Positions 36,285-45,585 of a DNA stretch of 64,000 nt are shown here, piece after piece (within the stretch, counting starts at the first letter, position 1; each line of letters opens with the position of its first letter). Location of the stretch: positions 186,001-250,000 of the forward strand of contig CAVTXL010000002.1 in the NCBI GenBank assembly GCA_963738665.1, given 5' to 3'. A program made the translations under genes and the position numbers. This DNA is from JABDGM01 sp963738665 (GTDB lineage Bacteria > Planctomycetota > Planctomycetia > Pirellulales > Lacipirellulaceae). Under the pieces are notes generated by a model, which worked only from the letters and a program-made list of their open reading frames with translations, did no database searches and was not told where the DNA came from.

Positions 36285-36806
36285 ATGGTACGTCTGATAG
36301 CGATGGCTGTTTTGGCCCTGGGCGTCTCGTCACCGGGCCCCGAGCCAGCAAAATGGGAAGTTGATTACGGAAAAGCCCTGGCGGCTACCAAAACGGACGA
36401 GCACCCACTGCTCGTCGTCCTCGACAAACCGGGGGCCACAGAGGCTCGAATCGCGCCGGAGCTGCTAGCACCGAGCGAGGCGGACGCCAAGGACGCCGAG
36501 CTGCTAAAGCCTTATCAATTGTGCCACGTCGACGTTACAACCGATTACGGCCAAAAGGTGGCTGACGCATTCAAGGCCAAGACATTCCCGTACGTCGCTG
36601 TGATTGACAAGACGGGCTCGGTCATAATTTATTCCAAGACGGGAAAACTGGGCTCGGACGAATGGAGTCGCATCCTGAGCAACTACAAATCGGGCGACCG
36701 CTCGCTGGCGGTGACGCGGGTCACGTACAAACTCGTGAACCCAGCCGGTAGCACCAACATGGGCGGTTATTGTCCGACCTGCCAGCAGCGTGCGCTGCAG
36801 CAGTGA
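36285..36806 (+). CDS. Secreted thioredoxin-fold-like protein of unknown function
   Basis: AAAGGAGATTTTTTCC precedes the ATG. The 173-residue product starts with a signal peptide (MVRLIAMAVLALGVSSPGPE). Residues 25-130 look like a degenerate thioredoxin fold: WEVDYGKALAATKTDEHPLL, LCHVDVTTDYGQKVADAF and FPYVAVIDKTGSVI. The usual CXXC at the helix start is missing; a CPTCQQ motif occurs at the very C-terminus instead. It is probably a periplasmic protein without classical disulfide chemistry. Confidence 0.6.
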   Translation: MVRLIAMAVLALGVSSPGPEPAKWEVDYGKALAATKTDEHPLLVVLDKPGATEARIAPELLAPSEADAKDAELLKPYQLCHVDVTTDYGQKVADAFKAKTFPYVAVIDKTGSVIIYSKTGKLGSDEWSRILSNYKSGDRSLAVTRVTYKLVNPAGSTNMGGYCPTCQQRALQQ

Positions 36807-36828
36807 TTCGTTGGTTGTTTTGTGACAC

Positions 36829-36868
36829 AGCGCGTCGCGGCCGCAGGATCGGGTCGCGACGCGCTCGT
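36829..36868 (+). terminator. Rho-independent-like hairpin after the thioredoxin-like gene
   Basis: AGCGCGTCGCG (36829-36839) pairs perfectly with CGCGACGCGCT (36855-36865), 11 bp, followed by CGTTT. The T-run is short. Confidence 0.5.
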
Positions 36869-37172
36869 TTAGACACTTCACCACACGCCGCGGCCTGCGG
36901 ATGCGAATGAGGCTGGCCCTCGCGACGACGCAACATTGGGTAGGACACAACTCCGGGACGAGACAATTCGGGGCAGCCCCATTTTCGAGGCGGGGCCATT
37001 CGATCGGGGCGGAATTCTTCTGGGCGATCGCGATAATCGCGGCCAACGTCCTGCTCGTGGACGACCGAGTTGGCGGCAAAGACGGCGCCGCCAGTGCGGC
37101 GCTGTTGCCTGCGGCGGCCGGCTGCCGTTCGGTCTTGCCGAAATGCGGCGAAAAGTGCTAATTTTCGCCGCC

Positions 37173-37949
37173 ATGTCCGATCCGCAATATCCCAGGCAGC
37201 AGCCAGGCGAATCGCGCCAATTTTCGTCTCCGAGTTCACCCGGCTGTTCGCAAGATTCCGCGACGGAGACAGCCGAGCCAGCGCTTTCGCTGAGCCGTTT
37301 GCGACACGCGTTTGCAGCGATGCTCAGGCCGTCCGGCGAGAATGGGTCCCGGGGCGAAGTGGGCGGCGCAAAGGCTGCTGAGGCCAGCCGCGGCGACAGC
37401 GACGCTGCGGCGCCCGATGTGAGCCAAATCAACCCGCGCTCGGTTGTCGAGGCGATCTTGTTCGTCGGTCGGCCCGACGACGGCCCCATATCATCCAGGG
37501 AATTAGCGTCTGCGATGCGTGGCGTGAGTCCAACGGAAGTTGAAGCGGTCATAAGTGAATTAAACGAGTCATACCGTCAAGACAGAGCGCCGTACAGAAT
37601 CAGCGGATCAGGGCACGGGTATCGACTGACGTTGCGTGACGAATATAGCCGCGTGCGCGATAAATTCTACGGCCGAGTACGCGCAGCCAAGCTTTCGCCG
37701 GCGGCGGTTGAGGTGCTGGCAGTTGTCGCTTACAGCCAGCCAGCAACGGTGGCGGAAATCAATGAACTTCGCGGCAAACCGAGTGGGGCGATCCTATCGA
37801 CGCTGGTGCGTCGTCAACTGGTGCGGCAGGAGCGAGGACCAGAGCGCAAAGCACCTCCCCGGTATTCGACGGCCAACCGTTTCCTGCGGCTGATCGGGCT
37901 GGAAAATCTAGCTGCCTTACCGCGTAGCGAGGAGCTGGAACAAGTGTAG
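37173..37949 (+). CDS. scpB: Segregation and condensation protein B
   Basis: ScpB binds the kleisin ScpA in the SMC complex that compacts chromosomes. The core has two winged-helix units: SVVEAILFVGRPDDGPISSR, then SPAAVEVLAVVAYSQPATVA and INELRGKPSGAILSTLVRR, ending in RYSTANRFLRLIGL. From the ATG at 37173 (MSDPQYPRQQPGESRQ) it is 258 residues, with an N-terminal Ser/Ala/Glu-rich extension of about 80 residues of low complexity. An ATG at 37143 is an alternative start. No scpA is in the window. Confidence 0.88.
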   Translation: MSDPQYPRQQPGESRQFSSPSSPGCSQDSATETAEPALSLSRLRHAFAAMLRPSGENGSRGEVGGAKAAEASRGDSDAAAPDVSQINPRSVVEAILFVGRPDDGPISSRELASAMRGVSPTEVEAVISELNESYRQDRAPYRISGSGHGYRLTLRDEYSRVRDKFYGRVRAAKLSPAAVEVLAVVAYSQPATVAEINELRGKPSGAILSTLVRRQLVRQERGPERKAPPRYSTANRFLRLIGLENLAALPRSEELEQV

Positions 37950-38287
37950 AGTTGGACTACCGCGAAAAACTGGCGGCCCCGAACGAGGCCCACGAAATCG
38001 ATTTAAGTGACAGCCGGGCAAGCGCTTAAGAGAATGGCTCAGCTTGGCCAGCGGGTCTGAGTCGACGACATTGCGGGACCGGCGCCTCACTGGGTACGAT
38101 AATGAAGACAGGGAGCAGGACTGCCGTCCTGGTAGGATATCTCGTAGTTTTAGTTCGACTTTTACTCGGCAAGCCTCCGATCGCAGCGTGGCCGCAGTGC
38201 GCCTCCCGCCGGTTCCTCTCCTGCCGCAAAATCGCCTGCCGCTCGCCGCTTGCCTTGGCTGCTGGTTCTGTGCCGTCCGGCAACGTT

Positions 38288-38998
38288 ATGGCCCGCACTT
38301 ATTGTCGAGAAGAGTTGCTTGATCGGCTGCGCTCTGTCGCGCCGATGATTTTTCCCTCTCTGTTGGCAAGTGACTTTGCCAACCTGGAACGGGAAATCGC
38401 GGAAGCCGAGTCGGCCGGCGTGGCCGCCTTGCATTTGGACATTATGGACGGCCACTTTGTGCCGAATTTGAGCTTTGGCATACCGGTGGTTAAAGCGATC
38501 CGACGCGTCAGCCACGTGCCGCTGGACGTGCATTTGATGATTAATAACCCGGCCGACTTCATTGGCCCATTTCGCGACGCCGGCGCCGATTCGATGACGA
38601 TTCATGCCGAAGTTGTCGACGACGCGAGGCCGCTGCTGGAGCGCATTCGCGCCCTGGGTGCTTCCGCCGGACTGGCGATCAACCCCTGCACGCCGCTATC
38701 GCGAATCGATGGCGCGCTGTCCGCTTGCGATATTGTGCTCGTGATGAGCGTTGAACCAGGCTTCGGGGGCCAAGAATTCGAACTGGTGGCACTCGAGAAA
38801 CTTCGTGAGTTGAAAGAAGACCCACGCTGCTCGGCTTTATTGGAAGTCGATGGCGGCGTGGGAGTTGATACGATCGCGGCCTGTGCGCAAGCAGGGGCCG
38901 ATCTGTTTGTTGCCGGTACGGCCGTGTTCGGCGCGCCTGATTATGCGGCTGCGATTGGCCAGTTGCAGGCGCTGGCAAGTGCCGGCGTGGAAGTGTAA
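38288..38998 (+). CDS. rpe: Ribulose-phosphate 3-epimerase
   Basis: Rpe interconverts ribulose 5-phosphate and xylulose 5-phosphate. PSLLASDFANLEREI, ALHLDIMDGHFVPNLSFG, VPLDVHLMINNPADF, LVMSVEPGFGGQEF and LLEVDGGVGVDTI cover all the conserved blocks, including the metal-binding His and catalytic Asp residues. From the ATG at 38288 (MARTYCREELLDRLRSVAPM) it is 236 residues, with a short N-terminal extension; the frame reaches back to 38102, but that part is not Rpe-like. Confidence 0.95.
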   Translation: MARTYCREELLDRLRSVAPMIFPSLLASDFANLEREIAEAESAGVAALHLDIMDGHFVPNLSFGIPVVKAIRRVSHVPLDVHLMINNPADFIGPFRDAGADSMTIHAEVVDDARPLLERIRALGASAGLAINPCTPLSRIDGALSACDIVLVMSVEPGFGGQEFELVALEKLRELKEDPRCSALLEVDGGVGVDTIAACAQAGADLFVAGTAVFGAPDYAAAIGQLQALASAGVEV

Positions 38999-39109
38999 CG
39001 AGAAAGTCTTCTAGAGCGAAAGCCAGGCCACGAAGAAAGAGCATTGCCGGGCAGGATCGAATTCCGGAAACATCGAGGAATGCCGGTCGCGCACCCGACC
39101 GGCGAGAAA

Positions 39110-39690
39110 ATGCGTCAGATGATATTGTTAATTCGGGCCGGGCTGACTGAATTCGAGCGGCAGGGCCGCGTACAGGGCACGCTGGATATACCCTTGTGTG
39201 AAGACGGACGCCGCGAGGTTTCAAGCCTGGTGGCGGATCTCCGTTCGCAGCCGGTCGTAGCGGTGTATGCGGCTCCTACTCAAGCTGCCGAGCAGACGGC
39301 CGAGGCGCCGGCGCCGCGCTCGATATCAAAGCGAAGACGCTGGAGCAGTTGCAAAATCTAAACTACGGCCTGTGGCAAGGGATGCTCGTTTCGGACGTGA
39401 GGGCAAAGCAACCCAAGGTATATCGGCAATGGCAGGAGCAGCCGGAGACGGTTTGCCCGCCGCAGGGCGAGACGATCAATGCGGCCAGGCAGCGCGTGCA
39501 GGGTGTGCTCGCCAGGCTGGCCAAGAAGCACAAGAACGGGGGAATCGTGGCAATCGTCGCGCCGGAGCCGCTGAACAGCGTCTTTCGCAACGTGTTGCGG
39601 AGCGAAGAGTTTGGTGACCTCTGGCAATCTCCCAATGGCCGGACAAATTGGGACCTGATCGACCTCCCTGAGACGGCGGCTGCAAAATAG
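39110..39690 (+). CDS. Histidine-phosphatase-superfamily protein lacking the catalytic His (apparent frameshift)
   Basis: From the ATG at 39110 the protein reads MRQMILLIRAGLTEFERQGR and VQGTLDIPLCEDGRREV, which aligns with the start of phosphoglycerate-mutase-like proteins except that the RHG motif is RAG. After a break near 39300 it continues with ALDIKAKTLEQLQNLNYGLW and GIVAIVAPEPLNSVFRNVL; the second His, normally in a V.H. strand, is also absent (VAPEP). The joined product would be about 193 residues. It is probably not a phosphatase; a binding or regulatory role is inference. accD starts about 180 bp downstream on the same strand. Confidence 0.65.
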
Positions 39691-39867
39691 TCGCGGACGA
39701 TGTCCTGCCGCACGGGAACACATGACCGGTCGCATAGGAAGGAGCGGGCCCTCCTGATATGATGGGCGGAGTTCGCCCGCACTCAAGAAGCGGCGACTCA
39801 AGAAGCGGCGATCGACGGCACGGATGTCAGCAATCAACCTGGGCGGCCTTAGCGCGCCACTACGGCC

Positions 39868-40716
39868 ATGGTGACCAGCGATATCAACATCGAGGCTCGC
39901 AAGGTAAAACCGATGCGCGAAAAGCGGGGTGTGCCGGGCGGGTTATGGCTGCGCTGCGAGGAGTGCGGCGAGACGATCTTCCGCAAAGAATTCGAGCAGC
40001 GAATGAACGTCTGCCCGGTGTGCGAGTATCACATGTATCTCGAGCGCCGGCGCATCCGTTGCGTGCTTGATGAAGGCACGTTCGAAGAGTGGGATGCCGA
40101 ATTGTCTCCCACCGATCCACTCGAATTCAAAGACAAGAAGCCATATGCGGAGCGACTCAAGGCCGAGCAGCAGCGGACCGGCATGCGCGACGCGGCGCTG
40201 ACCGGGACCGGCATGATTCGCGCCCGCCGCGTGGCCTTCGGCGTGACCGACTCGGCGTTCATCATGGGAAGCATGGGTTCGGTGGTGGGCGAACGCCTCA
40301 CGCGGCTGGTCGAGCGCGCCACGCGCGATGCGCTGCCATTGATCATCATCAGCGGTTCCGGCGGCGGGGCGCGGATGCACGAAGGCATCCTTTCGCTGAT
40401 GCAAATGGCCAAGGTCTCGGCCGCCTTGGCCCGCTACGACGAGGCGGGCGGGCTGTTCATATCTGTGCTGACGAACCCGACCATGGGCGGTGTTGCCGCC
40501 AGCTTTGCTTCCCTGGGCGATTTGGTGTTCGCCGAGCCCAAGGCACTGATTGGTTTCGCCGGGCCGCGGACGATTAAGGCCACCATTCGGCTGGAGCTGC
40601 CGAAGGGTTTTCAAACGAGCGAGTTCCTGCTGGAACACGGCTACATCGACCGCATCGTCCGCCGGGCTGATTTGAAGAGCGAGATCGCCCGGTCGATCGA
40701 TTATTGCGGCAAATAA
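39868..40716 (+). CDS. accD: Acetyl-CoA carboxylase carboxyltransferase subunit beta
   Basis: AccD with AccA transfers the carboxyl group from biotin to acetyl-CoA to make malonyl-CoA for fatty acids. The 282-residue protein has the N-terminal zinc finger (LRCEECGE... NVCPVCEYH) and the crotonase-fold part: ISGSGGGARMHEGILSLMQM, VLTNPTMGGVAASFASLGD and IGFAGPRTIKATIRLELPKG. The frame is intact. An ATG at 39913 (MREKRGVPGG) could also be the start. No accA is visible nearby. Confidence 0.96.
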   Translation: MVTSDINIEARKVKPMREKRGVPGGLWLRCEECGETIFRKEFEQRMNVCPVCEYHMYLERRRIRCVLDEGTFEEWDAELSPTDPLEFKDKKPYAERLKAEQQRTGMRDAALTGTGMIRARRVAFGVTDSAFIMGSMGSVVGERLTRLVERATRDALPLIIISGSGGGARMHEGILSLMQMAKVSAALARYDEAGGLFISVLTNPTMGGVAASFASLGDLVFAEPKALIGFAGPRTIKATIRLELPKGFQTSEFLLEHGYIDRIVRRADLKSEIARSIDYCGK

Positions 40717-40782
40717 CGGTCGGAAGAACAGTCCGTTTTGTCGTTCGTTTCCCAACGCCGCGCAGTCTCAGTATATTAGAGT

Positions 40783-41724
40783 ATGGGCACGAAGCCCCAC
40801 CGGCCGCGGACTTTTGGAACAGAGGACGCCGTGGGCATCACGCAGTTTTTCAAATCGATTCTCGATAGCGGGAAGGTCGATGTGGCCGCCCGGTACGAGA
40901 TTCTTCGCGAGGCCGTCTCGGGTACGATGTCGAACTTTCACATGGCCCGCGACCGCGAAACCGATCAAATCGTCGGCCTGAAGATTCTCGACAAGAAGAA
41001 GACCGATGCGCTCGAGGCCCGCTTCAAGGGCCTGAACAAACCCACGGAAGGCGAAATCGCCGTCAAGTTTCGTCACCCACGCATCGTCACGACGTATTCT
41101 CACGGCATCACGACGAACGATGAACAGTTTCTAGTGATGGAGTTTTTGGACGGCCCGGGACTGAACTCCCTGATCATCGGCCGCAGCCCGCTCTTGAATG
41201 GAAATCGGCTGAAGCTTGCGCGGCAGGCTGCGGAAGCGCTGGAAGCCGTGCACCAAGCCGGATTCATCCATCGCGACATTTGTCCACGCAATTTCGTTTG
41301 CTCGAAAGACGCGACGTCACTGAAGTTGATCGACTTCGGCCTGACTGTGCCGGCGGAAAAAGAATTTATGCTGCCGGGTAACCGCACGGGGACGCCGAAT
41401 TACATGGCCCCGGAAGTAGTCCGCCGGCGGCCGACCGATCAGCGGCTCGACGTCTTCGCACTCGGCGTTTCTTTGTACGAATTATTCGCGTTCGATCTGC
41501 CCTGGCAGCGGGGAAGCGACGGCCGGGCGGCAATGGCCCACGGCATCAGTGCCCCGCCCCCCCTCGCGAAGTTCTATCCGAAGATCGATCGCACGCTGGA
41601 AGCGGCCATCCACAAGTGCATGGAGAATGAGCCGAACGACCGCTTCCAAAATGTGACCCAGTTTCTCAAGGCGATCGGCCGCGTGAGGCACGAGGACACT
41701 TCGAGTTCGGCGGCACCAGCCTAG
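40783..41724 (+). CDS. Soluble serine/threonine protein kinase
   Basis: The 313-residue protein is almost only a kinase domain: the Lys of VGLKILDKKK, the HRDICPRNF catalytic loop, DFG in LKLIDFGLTVP, and APE in NYMAPEVVRRRP followed by LDVFALGVSLYEL. The glycine loop is degenerate (EAVSGTMSNFHMA). There is no transmembrane segment or sensor domain, unlike the long membrane kinases common in planctomycetes. Substrates are unknown. It lies 66 bp after accD on the same strand but has no evident link to lipid synthesis. Confidence 0.9.
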   Translation: MGTKPHRPRTFGTEDAVGITQFFKSILDSGKVDVAARYEILREAVSGTMSNFHMARDRETDQIVGLKILDKKKTDALEARFKGLNKPTEGEIAVKFRHPRIVTTYSHGITTNDEQFLVMEFLDGPGLNSLIIGRSPLLNGNRLKLARQAAEALEAVHQAGFIHRDICPRNFVCSKDATSLKLIDFGLTVPAEKEFMLPGNRTGTPNYMAPEVVRRRPTDQRLDVFALGVSLYELFAFDLPWQRGSDGRAAMAHGISAPPPLAKFYPKIDRTLEAAIHKCMENEPNDRFQNVTQFLKAIGRVRHEDTSSSAAPA

Positions 41725-41932
41725 GCTCCCGGCGAAGTCATTGCGAAGACTGTAATCGGGTCTGCGTCGGTCTCGTTCGATGCCGTCGGACTTCTGCTAG
41801 CTGCCGTGCGACAGTCGAGACTCTTCTCGGCGACGCTGGCCTCGCCGGGTCCTGCGGTCTTGGTGCCGGCAAAATCGCTACGAATTGCAAGTGGGTTCGT
41901 GAATCTGCCGATACGAAAGGGGGTCCCGATTG

Positions 41933-41961
41933 TTGACTTTGTTTACCAAGTTAGGTAGGAT
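41933..41961 (+). promoter_or_regulatory. Sigma-70-type promoter of cysH with an internal dyad
   Basis: TTGACT (41933-41938) and TAGGAT (41956-41961) are separated by 17 bp. The spacer holds TACCAAGTTAGGTA (41944-41957), an inverted pair TACC/GGTA, where a repressor could bind. The Rrf2-family gene at 42946 is the obvious candidate; that link is inference. Confidence 0.5.
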
Positions 41962-42054
41962 TGCCGAAACAAGTGTGCGATACCCGCTCGCCGGGCCCGG
42001 CCGCACGGCGGAGCCGTCCCGGTCCCAAGCTCCGTTAGCCCTTTGAGAATCGCG

Positions 42055-42854
42055 ATGTACGAAAGCACCGTAATCGACGTCAAGGTGCCCAGTGGCTTGC
42101 CGAAGCCCGGGCCCGGCTTTCAGCGTCTCGTGTCGACGGTCGAGCTGTTCGAAGAGCTGCGCGAGGCCAGCCAACGGTTGGAAGCAGCTTCGCCGGAGGA
42201 AATCATCGCGTGGGGTGTCGAGCGCTACGCCCCCTACTTGACCATGGCTACGGCCTTTGGGCCCGAGGGGTGCGTCATATTGGCGATGCTGGCCCAGATC
42301 GCGCCCGAGACCTACGTGTTCAACCTGGAGACAGGTTACCAGTTCCAGGAGACGCTCGACCTGCGGGACCGCATCGCAGAGAAGTACGGCATTGAGGTCG
42401 ACCTGCTGCAGCCCGAGTTGTCCGTCGTCGAATACGAAGCGCTGCATGGCGGGCCGCTCTACAAGACCAACCCGAATCAATGCTGTTTCGATCGCAAGAT
42501 CAAGACGCTCGAGCGGGCCTCGCAGGTGATGCATGCGTGGATGAGCGGCATCCGCCGCGATCAGAGCGCCGATCGACGCAGGCGGCGATTGTCGGGTGGG
42601 ACAAGAAATTCGGCCTGGTGAAGATCAGCCCGCTCGCGAATTGGAGCAAGAAGGACGTGTGGAAACGCATTACGGCCGAGGGCATTCCGTACAATCCGCT
42701 GCACGATCAGGGTTTTCCCAGCATCGGCTGCTGGCCCTGCACGCGGGCCGTCGGAGCGGGCGAGAGCGACGATCGCGCCGGTCGCTGGAGCGGCATGAAG
42801 AAAACCGAGTGCGGGTTGCATTCGATCAATGAACAGGATGGTAGTGGTATTTAG
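42055..42854 (+). CDS. cysH: Phosphoadenylyl/adenylyl-sulfate reductase (apparent frameshift)
   Basis: The enzyme reduces APS or PAPS to sulfite in cysteine synthesis. MATAFGPEGCVILAMLAQ is the PP-motif region, followed by VFNLETGYQFQET, NQCCFDRKIKTLERA and, after the break, GWDKKFGLVKISPLANWSKK and SIGCWPCTRAVG. The Cys pairs CC and CXXC mark a [4Fe-4S]-containing APS-reductase-type enzyme. One missing base near 42571 (GATCGACGCAGG) breaks the frame; restoring it gives DRTQAAIVGWDKK and about 266 residues. An Rrf2 regulator follows. Confidence 0.88.
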
Positions 42855-42945
42855 AGGATAATTCGGGAAGCTCGATGCTGGATTCGAGTGACTTCATGCA
42901 CGCATCCAGTATCCAACATCCAGCATGCAGTACCCAGTAGCCAGC

Positions 42946-43368
42946 ATGAAACTATCCGCCAAAACTGAATACGCCTGCCTCGCCGTGTTGCAGTTGGCGG
43001 AGGATTTCGCCTGCGGTGAGCCGGTGCAAATTCGGCGGATTGCCAAGGAGCACGGGATACCGTCACGGTTTCTGGTGCAGATTCTGCTGCAGCTTAAAAG
43101 CGCAACGCTCGTGGCGAGCACGCGCGGGGCGGCGGGCGGTTATCGGCTGGCCCGGCCGCCGCAGGAGATTTCGCTGGCGGACGTGATTGCTGCGTTTGAT
43201 GGGGACGAGCCGCCGGAGTCCTGCGCGGGCCAGGCCACGCCGTTGGCCCGGGCGCTGACCGAAACTCGCCGGGCCATCTACGAAATCGAGCGCGAACGCC
43301 TGGAATCGACGACGCTTTCCGACCTGGTCGAAATGGCCGCCGGCCGCGAGCCGATGTGGTATATCTAG
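42946..43368 (+). CDS. Rrf2-family transcriptional regulator
   Basis: From the ATG at 42946 the 140-residue protein begins MKLSAKTEYACLAVLQLAED, the Rrf2 winged-helix start; IRRIAKEHGIPSRFLVQILL is the recognition helix and GAAGGYRLARPPQEISLADV the wing. The C-terminal region has one Cys (PPESCAGQ), too few for the IscR-type Fe-S ligands. CymR-type Rrf2 proteins control sulfur assimilation, and cysH lies 90 bp upstream, so that role is likely. The short gap contains a degenerate ATCCAGTATCCAACATCCAG repeat. Confidence 0.85.
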   Translation: MKLSAKTEYACLAVLQLAEDFACGEPVQIRRIAKEHGIPSRFLVQILLQLKSATLVASTRGAAGGYRLARPPQEISLADVIAAFDGDEPPESCAGQATPLARALTETRRAIYEIERERLESTTLSDLVEMAAGREPMWYI

Positions 43369-43561
43369 CGCTCGGAAGGCGCTCCGCGTGGCGTCGCCCG
43401 ACGGTATTCGACGCGGCTTTCCGCGGGCTGCTACGGTGCGCCAAGCGGGCCTGCCTGCTACATTGTGCGTTGAGATCGGCTCGACTCAGAACTACACTGG
43501 ACAGTTCCTGAAAAAGTCGTTTCGGGTCAGTGGCAGTTTTGATCTTCTTCGATGGTGCAAC

Positions 43562-44824
43562 ATGTCCATGCGCGACGTGGTGATTACTGGCGTGGGCATT
43601 GTGTCGCCGATTGGCGTCGGTGACGACGCTGTCTGGCAGTCGATCATCCAGCGGCAGAGCGGCGTTCGGCGGCTGCCCGAGCTGGCGACCGCCGGCTGGC
43701 TGGCGCCGTTTGGCGGCTGGGTCAATGATTTCGATCCGAAAGATTTGATTCAGCCGCGGAAAAGCATCAAGGTGATGTGCCGCGAGATTCAGTTCGGCGT
43801 GGCGGCTGCCGAGATCGCCTGGCAACAGGCGGGGCTGGCCGGCGCCGCGCTCGATCCCGAGCGGGTGGGCGTTACCGGCGCGGCTGGCCTGTTGTACTGC
43901 GACTTGGAAGAGTTGCACGGCCCGATTCGCGTGTGGATGAATCAGGCCGACTTTGACATCGGGCGGTGGTCGCTTGCCGCGATGAAGGAAATGCACCCTC
44001 TATGGATGCTCAAGTATTTGCCGAACATGACGGCTTGCCATATCGGCATTCGCTACGATGCGCGCGGTCCGACCAACACGGTCGCCCATAACGAGATTTC
44101 GTCGCTGATGGCGGTGGCCGAGGCGACCGACACGATTCGCCGCGGCGTGGCGGACGTGATGATCGCGGGCGGCAGCGGATCACGGCTGAAGCTGACCGAC
44201 CTGATGTGGCGCCGCGGGGCCGGTTTGTCGATGAACGGTCACGGTGATCCGGGCGCCGTTTGCCGCCCGTTCGATGCCAGCCGCAGCGGCATTGTCAATG
44301 GCGAAGGGGCAGCCCAGTTCGTGCTGGAGAGCCGCGAGCACGCCGAGCGGCGCGGCGCTCGGATGTTGGCGCGGGTGGTTAGCGCGGCATCGCGCAATGA
44401 AACCGCAGCCAACTCGATGCAACCCAAGGGAGATGCGATTCGCCGGGCGATCGTGGCGGCGGTGAAGGCGGCTGGCCTGTCGGCGAGCGACATTGGCCAC
44501 GTGAACGCCCACGGCAATAGTACGATCGACGACGATTCGGCCGAGGCGCAAGCGATTCGCCTTGCGCTGGGCAACGTGCCGGTGACGGCGCCGAAGAGCT
44601 ATTTCGGCCACTTGGGGCCGGGCAGCGGAGCGGTGGAGCTGGCGATCAGCGTGCTGGGCTTGCAGCGGGGCCTGATCCCACCAACGCTGAATTACAAGAC
44701 GCCGGATCCAGCCTGCCCGGTGAACGTGGTCGTGGAACCACAGCTCGCGGCAAAGCCGACGTTCGTGGCACTGAACCACAACGTCACGGGCGCGGCGGCG
44801 GCGGTGGTCATCGCGGTGCCGTAA
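43562..44824 (+). CDS. Ketosynthase-like protein without the active-site Cys (chain-length-factor-like)
   Basis: The 420-residue protein is a beta-ketoacyl-ACP synthase homologue: MRDVVITGVGIVSPIGVGDD, FDASRSGIVNGEGAAQFVLE, VNAHGNSTIDDDSAEAQAI and APKSYFGHLGPGSGAVELA carry the family's structural motifs and both conserved His regions. At the nucleophile, where condensing enzymes read T(A)CSSS, this protein reads TVAHNEISSL: there is no Cys. Chain-length factors of type II polyketide synthases also lack that Cys (they have Gln). It may be a non-condensing partner or a decarboxylase. The longer frame to 43388 is not family-like. Confidence 0.75.
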   Translation: MSMRDVVITGVGIVSPIGVGDDAVWQSIIQRQSGVRRLPELATAGWLAPFGGWVNDFDPKDLIQPRKSIKVMCREIQFGVAAAEIAWQQAGLAGAALDPERVGVTGAAGLLYCDLEELHGPIRVWMNQADFDIGRWSLAAMKEMHPLWMLKYLPNMTACHIGIRYDARGPTNTVAHNEISSLMAVAEATDTIRRGVADVMIAGGSGSRLKLTDLMWRRGAGLSMNGHGDPGAVCRPFDASRSGIVNGEGAAQFVLESREHAERRGARMLARVVSAASRNETAANSMQPKGDAIRRAIVAAVKAAGLSASDIGHVNAHGNSTIDDDSAEAQAIRLALGNVPVTAPKSYFGHLGPGSGAVELAISVLGLQRGLIPPTLNYKTPDPACPVNVVVEPQLAAKPTFVALNHNVTGAAAAVVIAVP

Positions 44825-45087
44825 CGCTCGCCCGTTTGCGACCGAACAGAGACGTATGAAATTGCAGAGACACGGAGAGCCCAGAGAAGACGAAACACGA
44901 AGAGAGGGAAGAATAGGGAAGAGCTCTATCTGCACTGATAAACACGGATGGAATGAAGACTTGGAATGGAACTGCTATGCGACTTGTGATTCGTGTTCAA
45001 TTGGTGAAGATCGGTGTTGTCACTCTGCTACGATTCCCCGTGCACTTCATTTCTCCGCGCCGCGGCGGGCAAGCTGTGGTAAATCTT
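44825..45087. other. Intergenic DNA between convergent genes
   Basis: No gene seen. It contains degenerate 'acacggagagcccagagaagacg' and 'gataaacacggatgg' words typical of decayed intergenic repeats that also occur near 47990. Confidence 0.4.
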
Positions 45088-45585
45088 TTATTTCCGCCGC
45101 ATTGCGCGGTCGATGTCGCGTTGGGAGTCGCGTTTCTTGAGCGACTCGCGCTTGTCGTGCTTCTGCTTGCCTTTGCAGATGCCCAAGAGCACTTTGGCCC
45201 GGCCCGCTTTGAAGTACATCTTGAGGGGCACCAGGGTGAGGCCCTTTTCAAAGGCCTGGCCGGCGAATTTTTGGATTTCGCGGCGGTGGAGCAGCAACTT
45301 GCGGCGGCGCTTGGGGACGTGGTTCAGCGCGTGCGAGTAGCTGTATTCGGTGATGTTCGCACCCAGCAGCCAAACTTCATCGCCTTCCACGCGGGCGTAG
45401 GCTTCGTCAAGCGAAAGGCCGCCGCTGCGCAGGCTCTTCACCTCACTGCCGACGAGCACGATGCCGCACTCCAGCGTGTCCAGCACGTGGTAGTTATGGC
45501 GGGCCTTGCGATTATCGGAGATGACGCGTTCGTTTTTATCCTCCGCTCCCGCCTTTTTGGCACCTTTTTTCTTGGCGGTGGACAT
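45088..45585 (-). CDS. smpB: SsrA-binding protein SmpB
   Basis: SmpB binds tmRNA and rescues stalled ribosomes. From the ATG at 45585 (MSTAKKKGAKKAGAEDKNER) the protein is 165 residues. VISDNRKARHNYHVLDTLEC, GIVLVGSEVKSLRSGGLSL and DEVWLLGANITEYSY are the conserved barrel segments, and the basic tail KGKQKHDKRESLKKRDSQRD matches the family. The frame extends to 45627, but those residues are not SmpB-like. No ssrA gene was found in the window. Confidence 0.96.
   Translation of the reverse strand: MSTAKKKGAKKAGAEDKNERVISDNRKARHNYHVLDTLECGIVLVGSEVKSLRSGGLSLDEAYARVEGDEVWLLGANITEYSYSHALNHVPKRRRKLLLHRREIQKFAGQAFEKGLTLVPLKMYFKAGRAKVLLGICKGKQKHDKRESLKKRDSQRDIDRAMRRK

Noticed and set aside
35993..36364. 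123-codon plus-strand frame before the thioredoxin-like gene
   Set aside because: No ribosome-binding site, and it overlaps the start of a better-supported gene with a strong AAAGGAG site in another frame.
43388..43561. N-terminal extension of the ketosynthase-like protein
   Set aside because: The extra 58 residues show no family similarity; ATG at 43562 gives the standard start.
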